A stretch of DNA of 64,000 nucleotides from Pseudomonas syringae (GTDB lineage Bacteria > Pseudomonadota > Gammaproteobacteria > Pseudomonadales > Pseudomonadaceae): contig NZ_LGSI01000068.1 in the NCBI RefSeq assembly GCF_001698815.1, positions 434,001 to 498,000 of the forward strand, given 5' to 3'. The notes beneath the pieces were generated by a model, which saw nothing but the letters and a program-made list of their open reading frames with translations, was not told the DNA's origin and searched no databases. The position numbers were made by a program, and so were the translations under genes. Positions 43,428 to 52,235 of this stretch are shown piece by piece. The stretch's first letter is position 1; every line of letters starts with the position of its first letter.

Positions 43428-43873
43428 GACGCTCGCGACCGACTCCCTGCCTAACGATCCTCACGCTTGAAGGCTCTGGTCTCTCCCCAGCGGGCAGAGA
43501 TTACGCGTTTGAACATGATGATCGCCAAGCTGTGTCGTATGCAGTTCGGTCGCAGTTCCGAGCAACTGGACGCGATGACTGATCAGCTCCAGCTGGGTCT
43601 TGAGGAGCTGCAAGTCAGCCAGACTGAACTGACACCACCAATCGAACCGCCCCCTCGCGCCGCAAGCCATTGCCCGTACACCTGCCTCGCGAAACTCACA
43701 TCCATCAGCCTGAATCACAATGTTCTGGTTGCGGTGGAAAACTTCGCCCGCTAGGTGAAGACGTGTCAGAAATACTGGAATACATTCCGGCGCATATTAA
43801 GGTGATCCGGCATGTGCGTTCGAAGCCGGGTCGCCAACGGATTGCGGCCACACCTTCAGAATTCCAGTCATAA
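43426..43873 (+). mobile_element. IS66-family transposase (tnpC) remnant with two frameshifts
   Basis: ATG at 43426 begins TDSLPNDPHA, which continues after a one-base shift as LKALVSPQRAEITRLNMMIA and MQFGRSSEQLDAM, the leucine-zipper start of IS66 TnpC. A second shift near 43650 is needed for KPLPVHLPRETHIHQPE, CSGCGGKLRPLGEDVSEILE and KVIRHVRSKPG, the zinc-binding part. The catalytic DDE domain is absent. No terminal inverted repeats were recognised. Confidence 0.8.
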
Positions 43874-44002
43874 GGGCTTGGCGTCGACTACAACTGACCC
43901 GCCCCGAAAGGAGGGTTTCTATCCCCTCCGTATCTGAGCTCTTTATTCCACACGGCAGCGGCGCTTAACGTTAGCTCGATTCTCGCGTGATCGCGGTAGT
44001 AT

Positions 44003-44923
44003 CTACCTCAGCGCTTCAGCCTTGACCCACTCCATAAAAGCCTGAATCTCTAGCGTCTTCTCTTTCCCTGGCGAGCACAGGACGTAATAGCCACCGTCCG
44101 TATCTAACTCATCCTCAAAGAGCTTTTGCAGCCGACCTGTATTGAGTTCATCCGAGATGTGCGAGGTTCTCGCCATCGCCACTCCTAGTCCTCGCAGAGC
44201 CGCATGTACTGCCATGGCGGTATAGGGTACGGCCAGTGCGCAGTTCAAGGAATTGGCAGGGACGTTGTACTTATCGAGCCAGTATTCCCAGGATGGCGAA
44301 GACACTGGCTGCCCGCTCAACGTGTTGCGGGCGCGCAAGATAAGCGGAAACCTCAAGATGTCCTCGGCACTGGCAGGAGAGCCCAGGGCGGCTAGCAACG
44401 CACCACTGCACACAGGGAATATCCGCTCGGCCAGGATGAACTCCGAGAACAGACCGGGCCAGCAAGCTGCTTGAGTCCCAAGTCTTATGGCAACCTGAAC
44501 ATTTGGATTATCGAAACGGGCAAACTCTTCAGTCCTAAGTTTGATCTTGATGTCCGGCCATAACTTGTAGAACCTCGACAAGCGCGGGATCAGCCAAGTG
44601 GTCGCGAAAGAGTCATGCACGAAGATCTCCAGCATGAATGCTTGTCGTTCCCCTCGTTCAAAGCGGTCAACAACACTGCTCATATCCTTGAAGAACACAC
44701 GAATCACCGGCAGAAGCTCAGCGCCCTGCTGAGTTAGCTTTATGGCGCCGGAGCTTCTTTCGAATAGCTCAACGCCCAACAAGTCTTCCAGTTGCTTGAT
44801 CTGATGACTGATTGCGCTTTGGGTAATGTGCAACTCCGCTGCCGCCTGGGAGAAGTTCAGATGCCTGACACAGGCCTCAAAGCCTCTGAGCGAAGCAATA
44901 GACGGGAATCGTCTCAGCGACAT
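44003..44923 (-). CDS. LysR-family regulator (GcvA-like)
   Basis: 306 residues. Helix-turn-helix at about 10-65 (FSQAAAELHITQSAISHQI, then LEDLLGVELFERSSG), effector domain after residue 90 with FVHDSFATTWLIPRLSRFY, a GcvA-like feature. It is divergent from the MFS gene at 45074 and probably controls it. Confidence 0.92.
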   Translation of the reverse strand: MSLRRFPSIASLRGFEACVRHLNFSQAAAELHITQSAISHQIKQLEDLLGVELFERSSGAIKLTQQGAELLPVIRVFFKDMSSVVDRFERGERQAFMLEIFVHDSFATTWLIPRLSRFYKLWPDIKIKLRTEEFARFDNPNVQVAIRLGTQAACWPGLFSEFILAERIFPVCSGALLAALGSPASAEDILRFPLILRARNTLSGQPVSSPSWEYWLDKYNVPANSLNCALAVPYTAMAVHAALRGLGVAMARTSHISDELNTGRLQKLFEDELDTDGGYYVLCSPGKEKTLEIQAFMEWVKAEALR

Positions 44924-45073
44924 GAACGGACTCTCTCAAACAATCTCATGGGCGACAAATTCCTTTCATTACCACCTTGGCCAAACGCAACGGCAAAATG
45001 GCTTTGCTAATAATCTGCTACTTGTACTTCATGGCTTTCCCCATGAGCAACCGTTTCCCTACCGGCAGGACGT

Positions 45074-46300
45074 ATGACGGACTCAACCAATGCGCAGGAA
45101 AGCCCACTCGATAACAGCGTATCGAGAAAAAAAACCTTGTTTGCAGCGTGCGCGGCCCACGCTATCCACGATGGGCTGAGCGACCTGGTGTATGTCTTCC
45201 TGCCCATCTGGCAAGAGATGTTCGCGCTCAGCTACGTCTGGCTCAGCGTGCTCAGAAGCTGCTATTCGCTCACCCTGGCCGCATTGCAGATTCCCGCGTC
45301 TTTGCTCGCGACCCGGATCAAGCCGCAAACCCTGTTAGTCATCGCCACCTTAGTCACTGGGATCGGTTGGCTGATTGCTGGCCTGGCAGGCAGTGCCATG
45401 GGGCTCGGCGCGGCATTGGTAATCTCAGGCATTGGCGCAAGTTTCCAGCACCCTATCGCTTCGGCTATGGTTACCAGGGCTTTCGGGCAAGACAGGAAGC
45501 GCCCGCTGGGTCTCTATAATTTTTCGGGAGACCTCGGCAAGGCACTTCTGCCTGCGTCCGCCGCGTTACTACTGACCTATACCTCTTACCGCAGCTCTAT
45601 CACTCTGTGTGCAGCTATCGGCTTGTTCGCGGCACTGTTGATCTGGTCGTTGCTTAGGAAAGGTCGTGCCAGAGCTGATGACCAGCTCATCGATGGCAAG
45701 TTCGCCATGAAAGGCACGGACGCGCATATCAATCCACGAGCCTTCAATACCCTGTTGACTACAGCGGTGCTGGACAGCGCCGTCCGCATGGGCTTCCTGA
45801 CTTTCCTGCCCTTTATTATCAAGGCAAATGGCGGCTCCCTGGCCCAGACAGGTTTTGCCCTCACGCTTGTGTTTCTCGGCGGCGCTGTTGGCAAGTTCGT
45901 CTGCGGCTGGATGGCGAACTCCCTCGGGACAGTAAGGACTGTAGTCGTGACTGAACTGGCGACAGCGCTGCTGATTGGTGTAGTGCTCTTTTCGCCACTC
46001 AGTATCGGGCTGCTGGCGCTCCCGTTACTCGGTGCAGTGCTCAATGGGACGTCGTCAGTGCTGTATGGCTCAGTGCCCGATGTTGTCAATTCACAGAAAC
46101 TGGAGAAAGCATTCTCGGTGTTTTATACCGGCACCATTGGGTCGGGTGCGTTGGCCCCGATCTTGTACAGCTTCATCGGCGACAATCTGGGCCTGACCAC
46201 GGCAACCACTCTCGTTGCAGTGACAGCTGTAATTGCGCTGATTCCGGTGGTGCTCTATTCGCTAGTCAGCCCGGGCGCTTTTCACCCGACCGAGGCTTAA
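45074..46300 (+). CDS. MFS transporter (Fsr-like efflux type)
   Basis: 408 residues, 12 membrane helices. The N-terminal AAHAIHDGLSDLVYVFLPIW resembles the fosmidomycin-resistance group, and GASFQHPIASAMVTRAFG with the following NFSGDLGKALLP support that branch. Export or uptake of a small molecule is expected; cargo unknown. It pairs with the divergent LysR gene. Confidence 0.87.
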   Translation: MTDSTNAQESPLDNSVSRKKTLFAACAAHAIHDGLSDLVYVFLPIWQEMFALSYVWLSVLRSCYSLTLAALQIPASLLATRIKPQTLLVIATLVTGIGWLIAGLAGSAMGLGAALVISGIGASFQHPIASAMVTRAFGQDRKRPLGLYNFSGDLGKALLPASAALLLTYTSYRSSITLCAAIGLFAALLIWSLLRKGRARADDQLIDGKFAMKGTDAHINPRAFNTLLTTAVLDSAVRMGFLTFLPFIIKANGGSLAQTGFALTLVFLGGAVGKFVCGWMANSLGTVRTVVVTELATALLIGVVLFSPLSIGLLALPLLGAVLNGTSSVLYGSVPDVVNSQKLEKAFSVFYTGTIGSGALAPILYSFIGDNLGLTTATTLVAVTAVIALIPVVLYSLVSPGAFHPTEA

Positions 46301-46426
46301 AACAAAGAAGACCATATTCTGATTTAAGTGGTTTCGTTGGCGAAAGCGTCTACCAGAGCTCAACAACCAGGCCCAGTTAGCGCGGGATCGAGATTGCTAG
46401 CGGCAGTCGATTATCCACCACGAACC

Positions 46427-47392
46427 TCAGGAAATAAGCAGCCGATGAGAGAGTCGGCTGGCACCGGGCGGGCGGCCCGTGATGCGTTTGAACGCGCGGC
46501 TGAAGGCGGCTTGAGAGGTGTAACCGAGGTTCTGCGCCACGGTTTCGATAGGGAGCCTCTCCTGGATCAGCCACTGACTGGCGAGGCGCATCCTCAATTC
46601 GGTGGCATAGCGCAGGGGCGGCGTTCCGATTGTTGCCTGGAAGCGTTCCGCAAAGACGGAGCGCGAGGAATTGCACTCCTCTGCCAACTCCGACACTGTC
46701 CAATTGCGGCCCGGGTGGCGATGGAGCGCCAGAATGGCGCGGGCGAGCCTGGGGTCACGCAGCGCTGCGACCAAGCCCGATGCATAGTCACAGCCACATT
46801 CAACCCAACCACGTACGATCATCGCCGCGACTACATCGGCAAGACGCGCAAGAATCCCGGCGAAGCCGATGCGCCCGGAGCAGATTTCTCCTTTCATGGC
46901 GGCGAGTATCGGCATGAGCCCTGGGTAGCGATCGCTCATGGCATCGACCGCAATCAGGCCCGGCATCAGCGGCCCCAGCCCCTGCATTCCGCCAAGATCG
47001 AACTGCATACAGCCGTAAAAAAGAATGGCGCTGGGAATGGCGCTGGTTGTAGGGCACAGGTTGACGGCACTGACCGTGTCACCCAGAGGAGCCGACTCGA
47101 AAAAGCTGATGTCCTGGGTTGGCGCGTCCGAGCTGGACAGCAGCTGATGCGCCGCGCCCTGCGGCAGAAACACTGCATTCCCTGCGGACAGTTCATGCAA
47201 CACGCCATCTTCCGTGCGCAGCACAGCAGAACCGATGGCGAGATAGTGAAAGTAGGCATGTCCAGGCCGGGCATTCAAACTTATGCCGAACGATGGACCG
47301 GTCTGAATGCGACGGTACTGAACGCCACGCAGGCGCATGCCGGTCAGTAATTCGCTGATGAGATCGGAAGATAGGGCGAAATGATCTGACAT
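46427..47392 (-). CDS. AraC-family transcriptional regulator
   Basis: About 321 residues. An N-terminal cupin-like sensing domain (HYLAIGSAVLRTEDG, GNAVFLPQGAAHQLL) is followed by the double helix-turn-helix in the last 100 residues (WTVSELAEECNSSRSVFAER, then VAQNLGYTSQAAFSRAFKRI and TGRPPGASR). ATG 47392 was chosen over a longer frame to 47536, which would overlap the promoter of the divergent MFS gene. Confidence 0.88.
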   Translation of the reverse strand: MSDHFALSSDLISELLTGMRLRGVQYRRIQTGPSFGISLNARPGHAYFHYLAIGSAVLRTEDGVLHELSAGNAVFLPQGAAHQLLSSSDAPTQDISFFESAPLGDTVSAVNLCPTTSAIPSAILFYGCMQFDLGGMQGLGPLMPGLIAVDAMSDRYPGLMPILAAMKGEICSGRIGFAGILARLADVVAAMIVRGWVECGCDYASGLVAALRDPRLARAILALHRHPGRNWTVSELAEECNSSRSVFAERFQATIGTPPLRYATELRMRLASQWLIQERLPIETVAQNLGYTSQAAFSRAFKRITGRPPGASRLSHRLLIS

Positions 47393-47497
47393 GTTGAATC
47401 CGGAGTTTTGATCAAAAGTTACAGACGATTCATCATAGATCATCCTGATTTTGATGCCTAGACTTGGGCTCGCGTCAATTTCAGGGAGGTATTTGTA

Positions 47498-48748
47498 ATG
47501 AACAGCAGCGTATGTGACACCGGATCCAATGCTCAAGATGGCGTTGTTGGAGATGTAGAACCGAAAGCGCCGGCCTGGATGGCGGTATTCTCACTGGCCA
47601 TGGGCGTGTTCGGATTGTTGACGGCCGAGTACCTTCCGGCCAGTCTGCTTACCCCGATGGCCACCGACCTGGGTGTATCCGAAGCGATCGCGGGACAAGC
47701 GGTGACGGTGACCGCCGTCGTGGCACTGTTTGCTGGATTGCTGGTGCCAGGCTTCACGCGATCGCTTGACCGGCGCACTGTGCTTTTAGGGTTTTCGGTA
47801 CTGATGATCGCTTCCAACCTGTTGGTTGCCTTGTCGTCCAGCATGTGGGTGTTAATGGTAATGCGCGTTCTTCTAGGGGTGGCACTCGGTGGTTTTTGGT
47901 GCATGGCCGCGGCCGTCGCAATGCGTTTGGTCCCGGCCTCCTTGCTTCCCCGCGCGCTGTCGATAATTTTCAGCGGCATTGCAGTAGGAACGGTCGTCGC
48001 GGTCCCACTCGGTAGTTACCTGGGCGGACTGTATGGCTGGCGCTCCGCTTTCCTTGCAGCTGCGGCCGTGGGTTGCCTTACCCTGCTCTTCCAGTGGTTC
48101 ACATTGCCGAAGATGGCGCCGCGCAGTCCGGCACGACTTAGAACTGTGCTGGACGTGCTGATGCGTCCGGGCATTGCTATTGGCATGTTTGGCTGTGTAC
48201 TTGCACACACAGGCCATTTCGCCCTGTTCACCTATATCCGACCATTTTTGGAAAGCACCACTGGCGTTGGTACGGATGGGCTCGCTCTAATGTTGCTGGG
48301 GTTCGGGGTGGCCAACTTTGTCGGCACAATGCTTACCGGGTGGCTGATTGCGCGGAGTCTTAGCGTGACACTGGCGCTTATGCCTGCGCTGGTAGGGCTG
48401 GCAGCGCTGGCTCTGGTGTTTTTGCCTGCCTCAGTACCGTGGCAAGCGCTGTTGGTTGCGTTTTGGGGGTTGGCGTTCGGGGGCGTGCCAGTGGCGTGGT
48501 CCAACTGGGTAGCACGTTCAGTACCCGACCAGCCGGAAAGCGCGGGCGGGATGGTGGTGGCATCGGTGCAATCTTCTATCGCAGCGGGTGCCGCCGCGGG
48601 AGGAGCAATGTTTAGCTTCAGCGGCATCGCTGGCGTCTTTATAGCCGGCGGGATCGTGATGCTGCTGTCAGCACTGCTGATTGCATGGCGCGTCAAAATC
48701 CAACCGTCCCCACTCGGCGAAGCCAGAGGTCCGGCGCTGCATATCTAA
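47498..48748 (+). CDS. MFS transporter, DHA1 efflux family
   Basis: 416 residues, 12 membrane helices. FGLLTAEYLPASLLTPMATD and MRVLLGVALGGFWCMAAAVA are characteristic of the arabinose/ribonucleoside efflux branch, closely resembling the protein at 19328. GGAGG precedes the ATG. It is divergent from the AraC gene, which probably regulates it. Confidence 0.9.
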   Translation: MNSSVCDTGSNAQDGVVGDVEPKAPAWMAVFSLAMGVFGLLTAEYLPASLLTPMATDLGVSEAIAGQAVTVTAVVALFAGLLVPGFTRSLDRRTVLLGFSVLMIASNLLVALSSSMWVLMVMRVLLGVALGGFWCMAAAVAMRLVPASLLPRALSIIFSGIAVGTVVAVPLGSYLGGLYGWRSAFLAAAAVGCLTLLFQWFTLPKMAPRSPARLRTVLDVLMRPGIAIGMFGCVLAHTGHFALFTYIRPFLESTTGVGTDGLALMLLGFGVANFVGTMLTGWLIARSLSVTLALMPALVGLAALALVFLPASVPWQALLVAFWGLAFGGVPVAWSNWVARSVPDQPESAGGMVVASVQSSIAAGAAAGGAMFSFSGIAGVFIAGGIVMLLSALLIAWRVKIQPSPLGEARGPALHI

Positions 48749-48834
48749 GGCACTCATATCAGGACGCCTTACTTTTCCGTATCCCAACCGACAACGTGCC
48801 GACACCGCCGAGCAATGCCCTGGCGGTGCCCGCT

Positions 48835-48862
48835 GTTCGAATGTTCGAATGTTCGAATGTTC
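48835..48862. repeat. Tandem 8-bp repeat, 3.5 copies
   Basis: The unit GTTCGAAT is repeated three times and followed by GTTC. It lies between the MFS gene and the SsuD-like pseudogene and is not in a convincing reading frame. The unit is itself built around the palindrome TTCGAA. Confidence 0.8.
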
Positions 48863-48966
48863 AGCCAAGGACGATTTGGTCTTTGAGCAACCACGCTTTT
48901 TGCAACGACGAGGGTCGATCCAGGTGTCGACATCAAAATCAATATCAATAAATCCCTCCGCCAGCA

Positions 48967-49230
48967 GGCCGACGCCGTCGGGTTACCCAAGGACGTGCGG
49001 AGCGCCACCAATAGCTTTATGCGGTGGGTCACTGGCACCAGGCTGGCCGCAGTGATCCAGGGATCCAGGCAACTGCTGCCCGTGGGTATCAACACGCCGT
49101 CATAGCCCAGGCTTTCGGCGGCTACGGCGATTTGCCGCATGTACTCGTTGGTAGCTGGGCGGCCGCTGTTGGAGCGCCCCAAATAACGCGTGTCGCCGGA
49201 AGTGGGTAGAAACCAAAAAATATCGAGACT
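48967..49230 (-). pseudogene. SsuD-like alkanesulfonate monooxygenase, N-terminal remnant
   Basis: ATG at 49230 starts MSLDIFWFLPTSGDTRYLG and continues to LLVALRTSLGNPTAS, the first ~88 residues of a flavin-dependent alkanesulfonate monooxygenase of the same family as MsuD at 23864 but clearly diverged from it. Similarity stops near 48967 and the rest of the ~380-residue enzyme is missing. The start keeps a purine-rich leader. Confidence 0.75.
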
Positions 49231-49541
49231 CATCAACACTGTCCTCGCTGCAAGATGAGAAGTTGTTCCTGCCAAGGGGGAAGTGTTGAAATACTGTCGC
49301 CCAACGAACACGTGTGATGGTGCTCGCACTTTCAGCCCCGTTTTTGATAACACACGCGTAATCCCCCACCTGTCCAGCGGTTAGGGCTTTTGATCGCTGC
49401 AGCCTTTGTATAGTGCGGTGGTCAAAAAAACGGTGGGACGAAAACTTAAATAATAATTAGGGGCGTATACAGGTTTAGAGACTCGAAGAAGTTCCTAGCC
49501 AAAAAACCTGTCACGCTTAGAATTCGCTTTACAGATCGCGA

Positions 49542-50768
49542 CTACCAAATAGCCAAATCATAGGTCAAATAAAGCCGATTATCATCATGATTGGTTGAAT
49601 AGTCAGTACGGAAACTGGCCCCTCTGTACTCGACCCCCAGCCCTTTGAATGTGCCGCTTTGCACCTGATACCGTAGCGTAGAGTCGCGCTCCCACTCGCT
49701 TGCGGCGCGGCCCTTGAACTCGCCCCCACCGGCTTTGTAGTAGCGAGTCATGAAGGCGAGCCCCGGCAACCCTAACCCGACGAAGTCATAATCGTAACGA
49801 AGCATCGTTGTATGCTCGTTGGCTTGAACAAACTTGCCGACGCCCGCATTGGTAAACGAGTAGACCGAACCGCCATTGATGTACGGCAGAGACGTATCAC
49901 CTGACACTTTCTGGTAACCAAAGCCGATGGCCTGATTACCATAAGCCAACGTCCATAGTCCACTGAACATGTTGGCGTCCACGTTTCCAGCCACGGCACC
50001 TCCGGCTTTATCACTCGCGAAATACCGGAGATCTGACGTCAGCGAAACGGACCCGATATTTAACGTGTGATTCAATCCAAAAAACTGCTGATCGTAAAAG
50101 TTTTCCATCTGCCCGTAATAGTATGAAACGGTCAGTTGCTTATTTAAGCTGTAGCGCCCGCCTGCAAATTCAAAATCGGCGCCTTTGGCTCCGCTGTAAC
50201 CATTCGGCGTGAAATCCTGATTATTGGAAGAGTTGCGTAATTTTTCCTGATCAAGGTGGCCTGCCTGTACATACAGACCTTCAATTCCTTTATATTCGAT
50301 CTGGCTGCCCTGAACGGTCTGCGGCAAGATGCGTCCGTCATTGGTAACCAGCACGGGAATCTTGAGCTCGGATGTCCCGTGGCTGAACATCGCGTCCTTG
50401 TAGCGGACTTTTCCTGTCAAGCCAAAGCTGGAGAAATTCGACGCCGCATGCCCGTCAGCGTTGACCGGTAACAACCCGGTGTTGGCATGTTCCGGGCTTG
50501 AGTCCAGGCGAATGGCAGCCAATCCTTGACCTTCCAAGGCAAAGCCGACAACGCCGGGGGTAAAGCCAGATTTAACATTCAACAGAAAACCTTGTGCCCA
50601 CTCGCGACGGTCATTGGCGCCATCGTGGTAATCATCGTTAAAGTAATAGTTACGAAACTGTAGTTTGGCATGAGCGTCCTCCAGAAAACCCTCCGCGAAA
50701 CTTTCCGGAACCAGACACACCATGAATGACGCACACAACAACTCACCGCGCTTGATAGCGAAATGCAT
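49542..50768 (-). CDS. OprD-family outer-membrane porin
   Basis: 408 residues. A signal peptide runs to about residue 26, ending ESFAEG, followed by GFLEDAHAKLQFRNYYFN, the OprD start, then WAQGFLLNVKSGFT, VGFALEGQGLAAIRLDSSP and the C-terminal beta strands NRLYLTYDLAIW that close the barrel. OprD porins pass basic amino acids, peptides, carboxylates and some beta-lactams. It is divergent from a LysR gene and close to the YfcC-hydrolase genes, which suggests it serves them. Confidence 0.92.
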   Translation of the reverse strand: MHFAIKRGELLCASFMVCLVPESFAEGFLEDAHAKLQFRNYYFNDDYHDGANDRREWAQGFLLNVKSGFTPGVVGFALEGQGLAAIRLDSSPEHANTGLLPVNADGHAASNFSSFGLTGKVRYKDAMFSHGTSELKIPVLVTNDGRILPQTVQGSQIEYKGIEGLYVQAGHLDQEKLRNSSNNQDFTPNGYSGAKGADFEFAGGRYSLNKQLTVSYYYGQMENFYDQQFFGLNHTLNIGSVSLTSDLRYFASDKAGGAVAGNVDANMFSGLWTLAYGNQAIGFGYQKVSGDTSLPYINGGSVYSFTNAGVGKFVQANEHTTMLRYDYDFVGLGLPGLAFMTRYYKAGGGEFKGRAASEWERDSTLRYQVQSGTFKGLGVEYRGASFRTDYSTNHDDNRLYLTYDLAIW

Positions 50769-50913
50769 AATATCCTCCAAAACCTTTTAGAATTTTTATG
50801 GCAGTCGGAGAGCCCGATAAAAAATGTGGATCTCTATTATTTTTCTAGACGTATGCCCTTCTGGACCGGACAATATTGGGAAATACACAAAGACACAACA
50901 TTATGAGTTATGC

Positions 50914-50927
50914 GCATAGACCTATGC
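50914..50927. promoter_or_regulatory. Palindrome between oprD-like and lysR genes
   Basis: GCATAG-AC-CTATGC is a perfect inverted repeat 57 bases upstream of the lysR ATG and 146 bases upstream of the porin ATG. LysR proteins often bind such interrupted palindromes in the divergent promoter region, so it is a candidate operator. Confidence 0.45.
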
Positions 50928-50983
50928 AGATCTGAAGTAGAAGAACCCAACGTATAGCCTGGCCGAACCGAGGAGTGACCCGG

Positions 50984-51889
50984 ATGAACTTTAAGCAGCT
51001 CGAAGCGCTTCAAGCAATCATGGCAACAGGATCCACCATCGGTGCAGCGTCCCGAATGGGCCTGTCGCAATCCGCTGTCAGCCGACTTCTGGGGCAGCTT
51101 GAAGAAGCGCTGGGGCTGACGCTATTCGCACGAAAAAAAGGACGTTTGCTGGCAATTCCGGATGCGGCTGAACTCTTGGCTGAAATAAGCAAGGTGGTGG
51201 ATCACGTTCAGCGAGTCCAACGGTTGGCGGACGAAATCCGGATCGGTGGCGCCAGAAAGACACTGATCAAGGTCGGCGTACCGACTAGCATGGCACAGCA
51301 AATGATGCCCCGAGTGGTGGCGGGCTTCCTGGAGCAATATGAAGACACCGTGGTCGAGATTGTATCCGGCTCTTATGGAGCTATAGAAAGAGCACTACTG
51401 GACCGCTCCGCCGACATCGGGTTTGTATCGTTACCTTGTGAACTGGCAGACTTTGATCTTGATTACACCGTCAATACCGAAGCGGTGTGCGTGATGCCTT
51501 CCGATCATCCCCTGAGCAAACAGCCCGTTGTTTGCATCGACGATTTACGCGAGACTCCTCTGATATTGCTGGGGCGCCAGCGCGCATTGCGGACGGATCT
51601 GGACCTTGCATTCCGAGCCGCTAATTTGACACCACAGGTCCGGGTAGAGGTACATTCCGCAGCCGCCGCGTGCGGGTTCGTGGCGCAAGGATTAGGGGTG
51701 TCAATCATAAATTCTCTGCTTGCCTCGCATTTCGACCAGTTGCCTATCGTGTCTCGCCCCTTCAAGCCGTTAATTGGGTACACATTCGGGGTGGCCTTTC
51801 GTGCCGATGAACCCAGATCCAGAGCGGTTGACGACTTTGCCAAACACTTCATCGCGTACTTGAGTGAACATGCCGCGGCTCGTCGATAA
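50984..51889 (+). CDS. LysR-family transcriptional regulator
   Basis: 301 residues. Helix-turn-helix MNFKQLEALQAIMATGSTIG region through GLSQSAVSRLLGQLEEALGL, and an effector domain with GVPTSMAQQMMPRVVAGFL and DIGFVSLPCEL. It resembles LysR regulators of amino acid catabolism (NocR/ArgP-like flavour). GAGGAG lies before the ATG at 50984. It sits between the divergent porin gene and the YfcC-hydrolase genes and likely controls both directions. Confidence 0.9.
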   Translation: MNFKQLEALQAIMATGSTIGAASRMGLSQSAVSRLLGQLEEALGLTLFARKKGRLLAIPDAAELLAEISKVVDHVQRVQRLADEIRIGGARKTLIKVGVPTSMAQQMMPRVVAGFLEQYEDTVVEIVSGSYGAIERALLDRSADIGFVSLPCELADFDLDYTVNTEAVCVMPSDHPLSKQPVVCIDDLRETPLILLGRQRALRTDLDLAFRAANLTPQVRVEVHSAAAACGFVAQGLGVSIINSLLASHFDQLPIVSRPFKPLIGYTFGVAFRADEPRSRAVDDFAKHFIAYLSEHAAARR

Positions 51890-52074
51890 CCCCATGAAAG
51901 CGCCGGAGATAGCTTTCTGATTGCGAGCCTAACTCAGACACGCTATCCGCCACTAAAAAACCATAAATGCATAGGGCTATCCTGATAACTCATAATCTTG
52001 CGAAACCGAACAACGTCTTGATAAGGTCCGCCCTGACTACTCAATAATAGAAAATAAGAACAGGAGACGGACTC

Positions 52075-52146
52075 ATGAGCTTGATATTTAATGGCTTCAT
52101 GAAATTCAAGAAAGCGTTGGCCTCCCGCCAGCTTTACGAAAAATAA
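52075..52146 (+). CDS. Possible 23-residue leader or small protein
   Basis: ATG at 52075 follows AGGAGA at a good distance and opens 23 codons, MSLIFNGFMKFKKALASRQL then YEK and TAA. The sequence alternates hydrophobic and lysine/arginine residues, as in an amphipathic helix. It lies 89 bases upstream of the YfcC-type gene in the same direction. It is not recognised; it could be a leader peptide or a small membrane-associated protein. Confidence 0.42.
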   Translation: MSLIFNGFMKFKKALASRQLYEK

Positions 52147-52235
52147 ACTGTACTTTTGCTTCAACTGCCCATGAGCCAGAACCCTGTTCTGTTTTATAAA
52201 AGTTAGCGCATTTGCGCCAGCAAGAGTGATCTACC

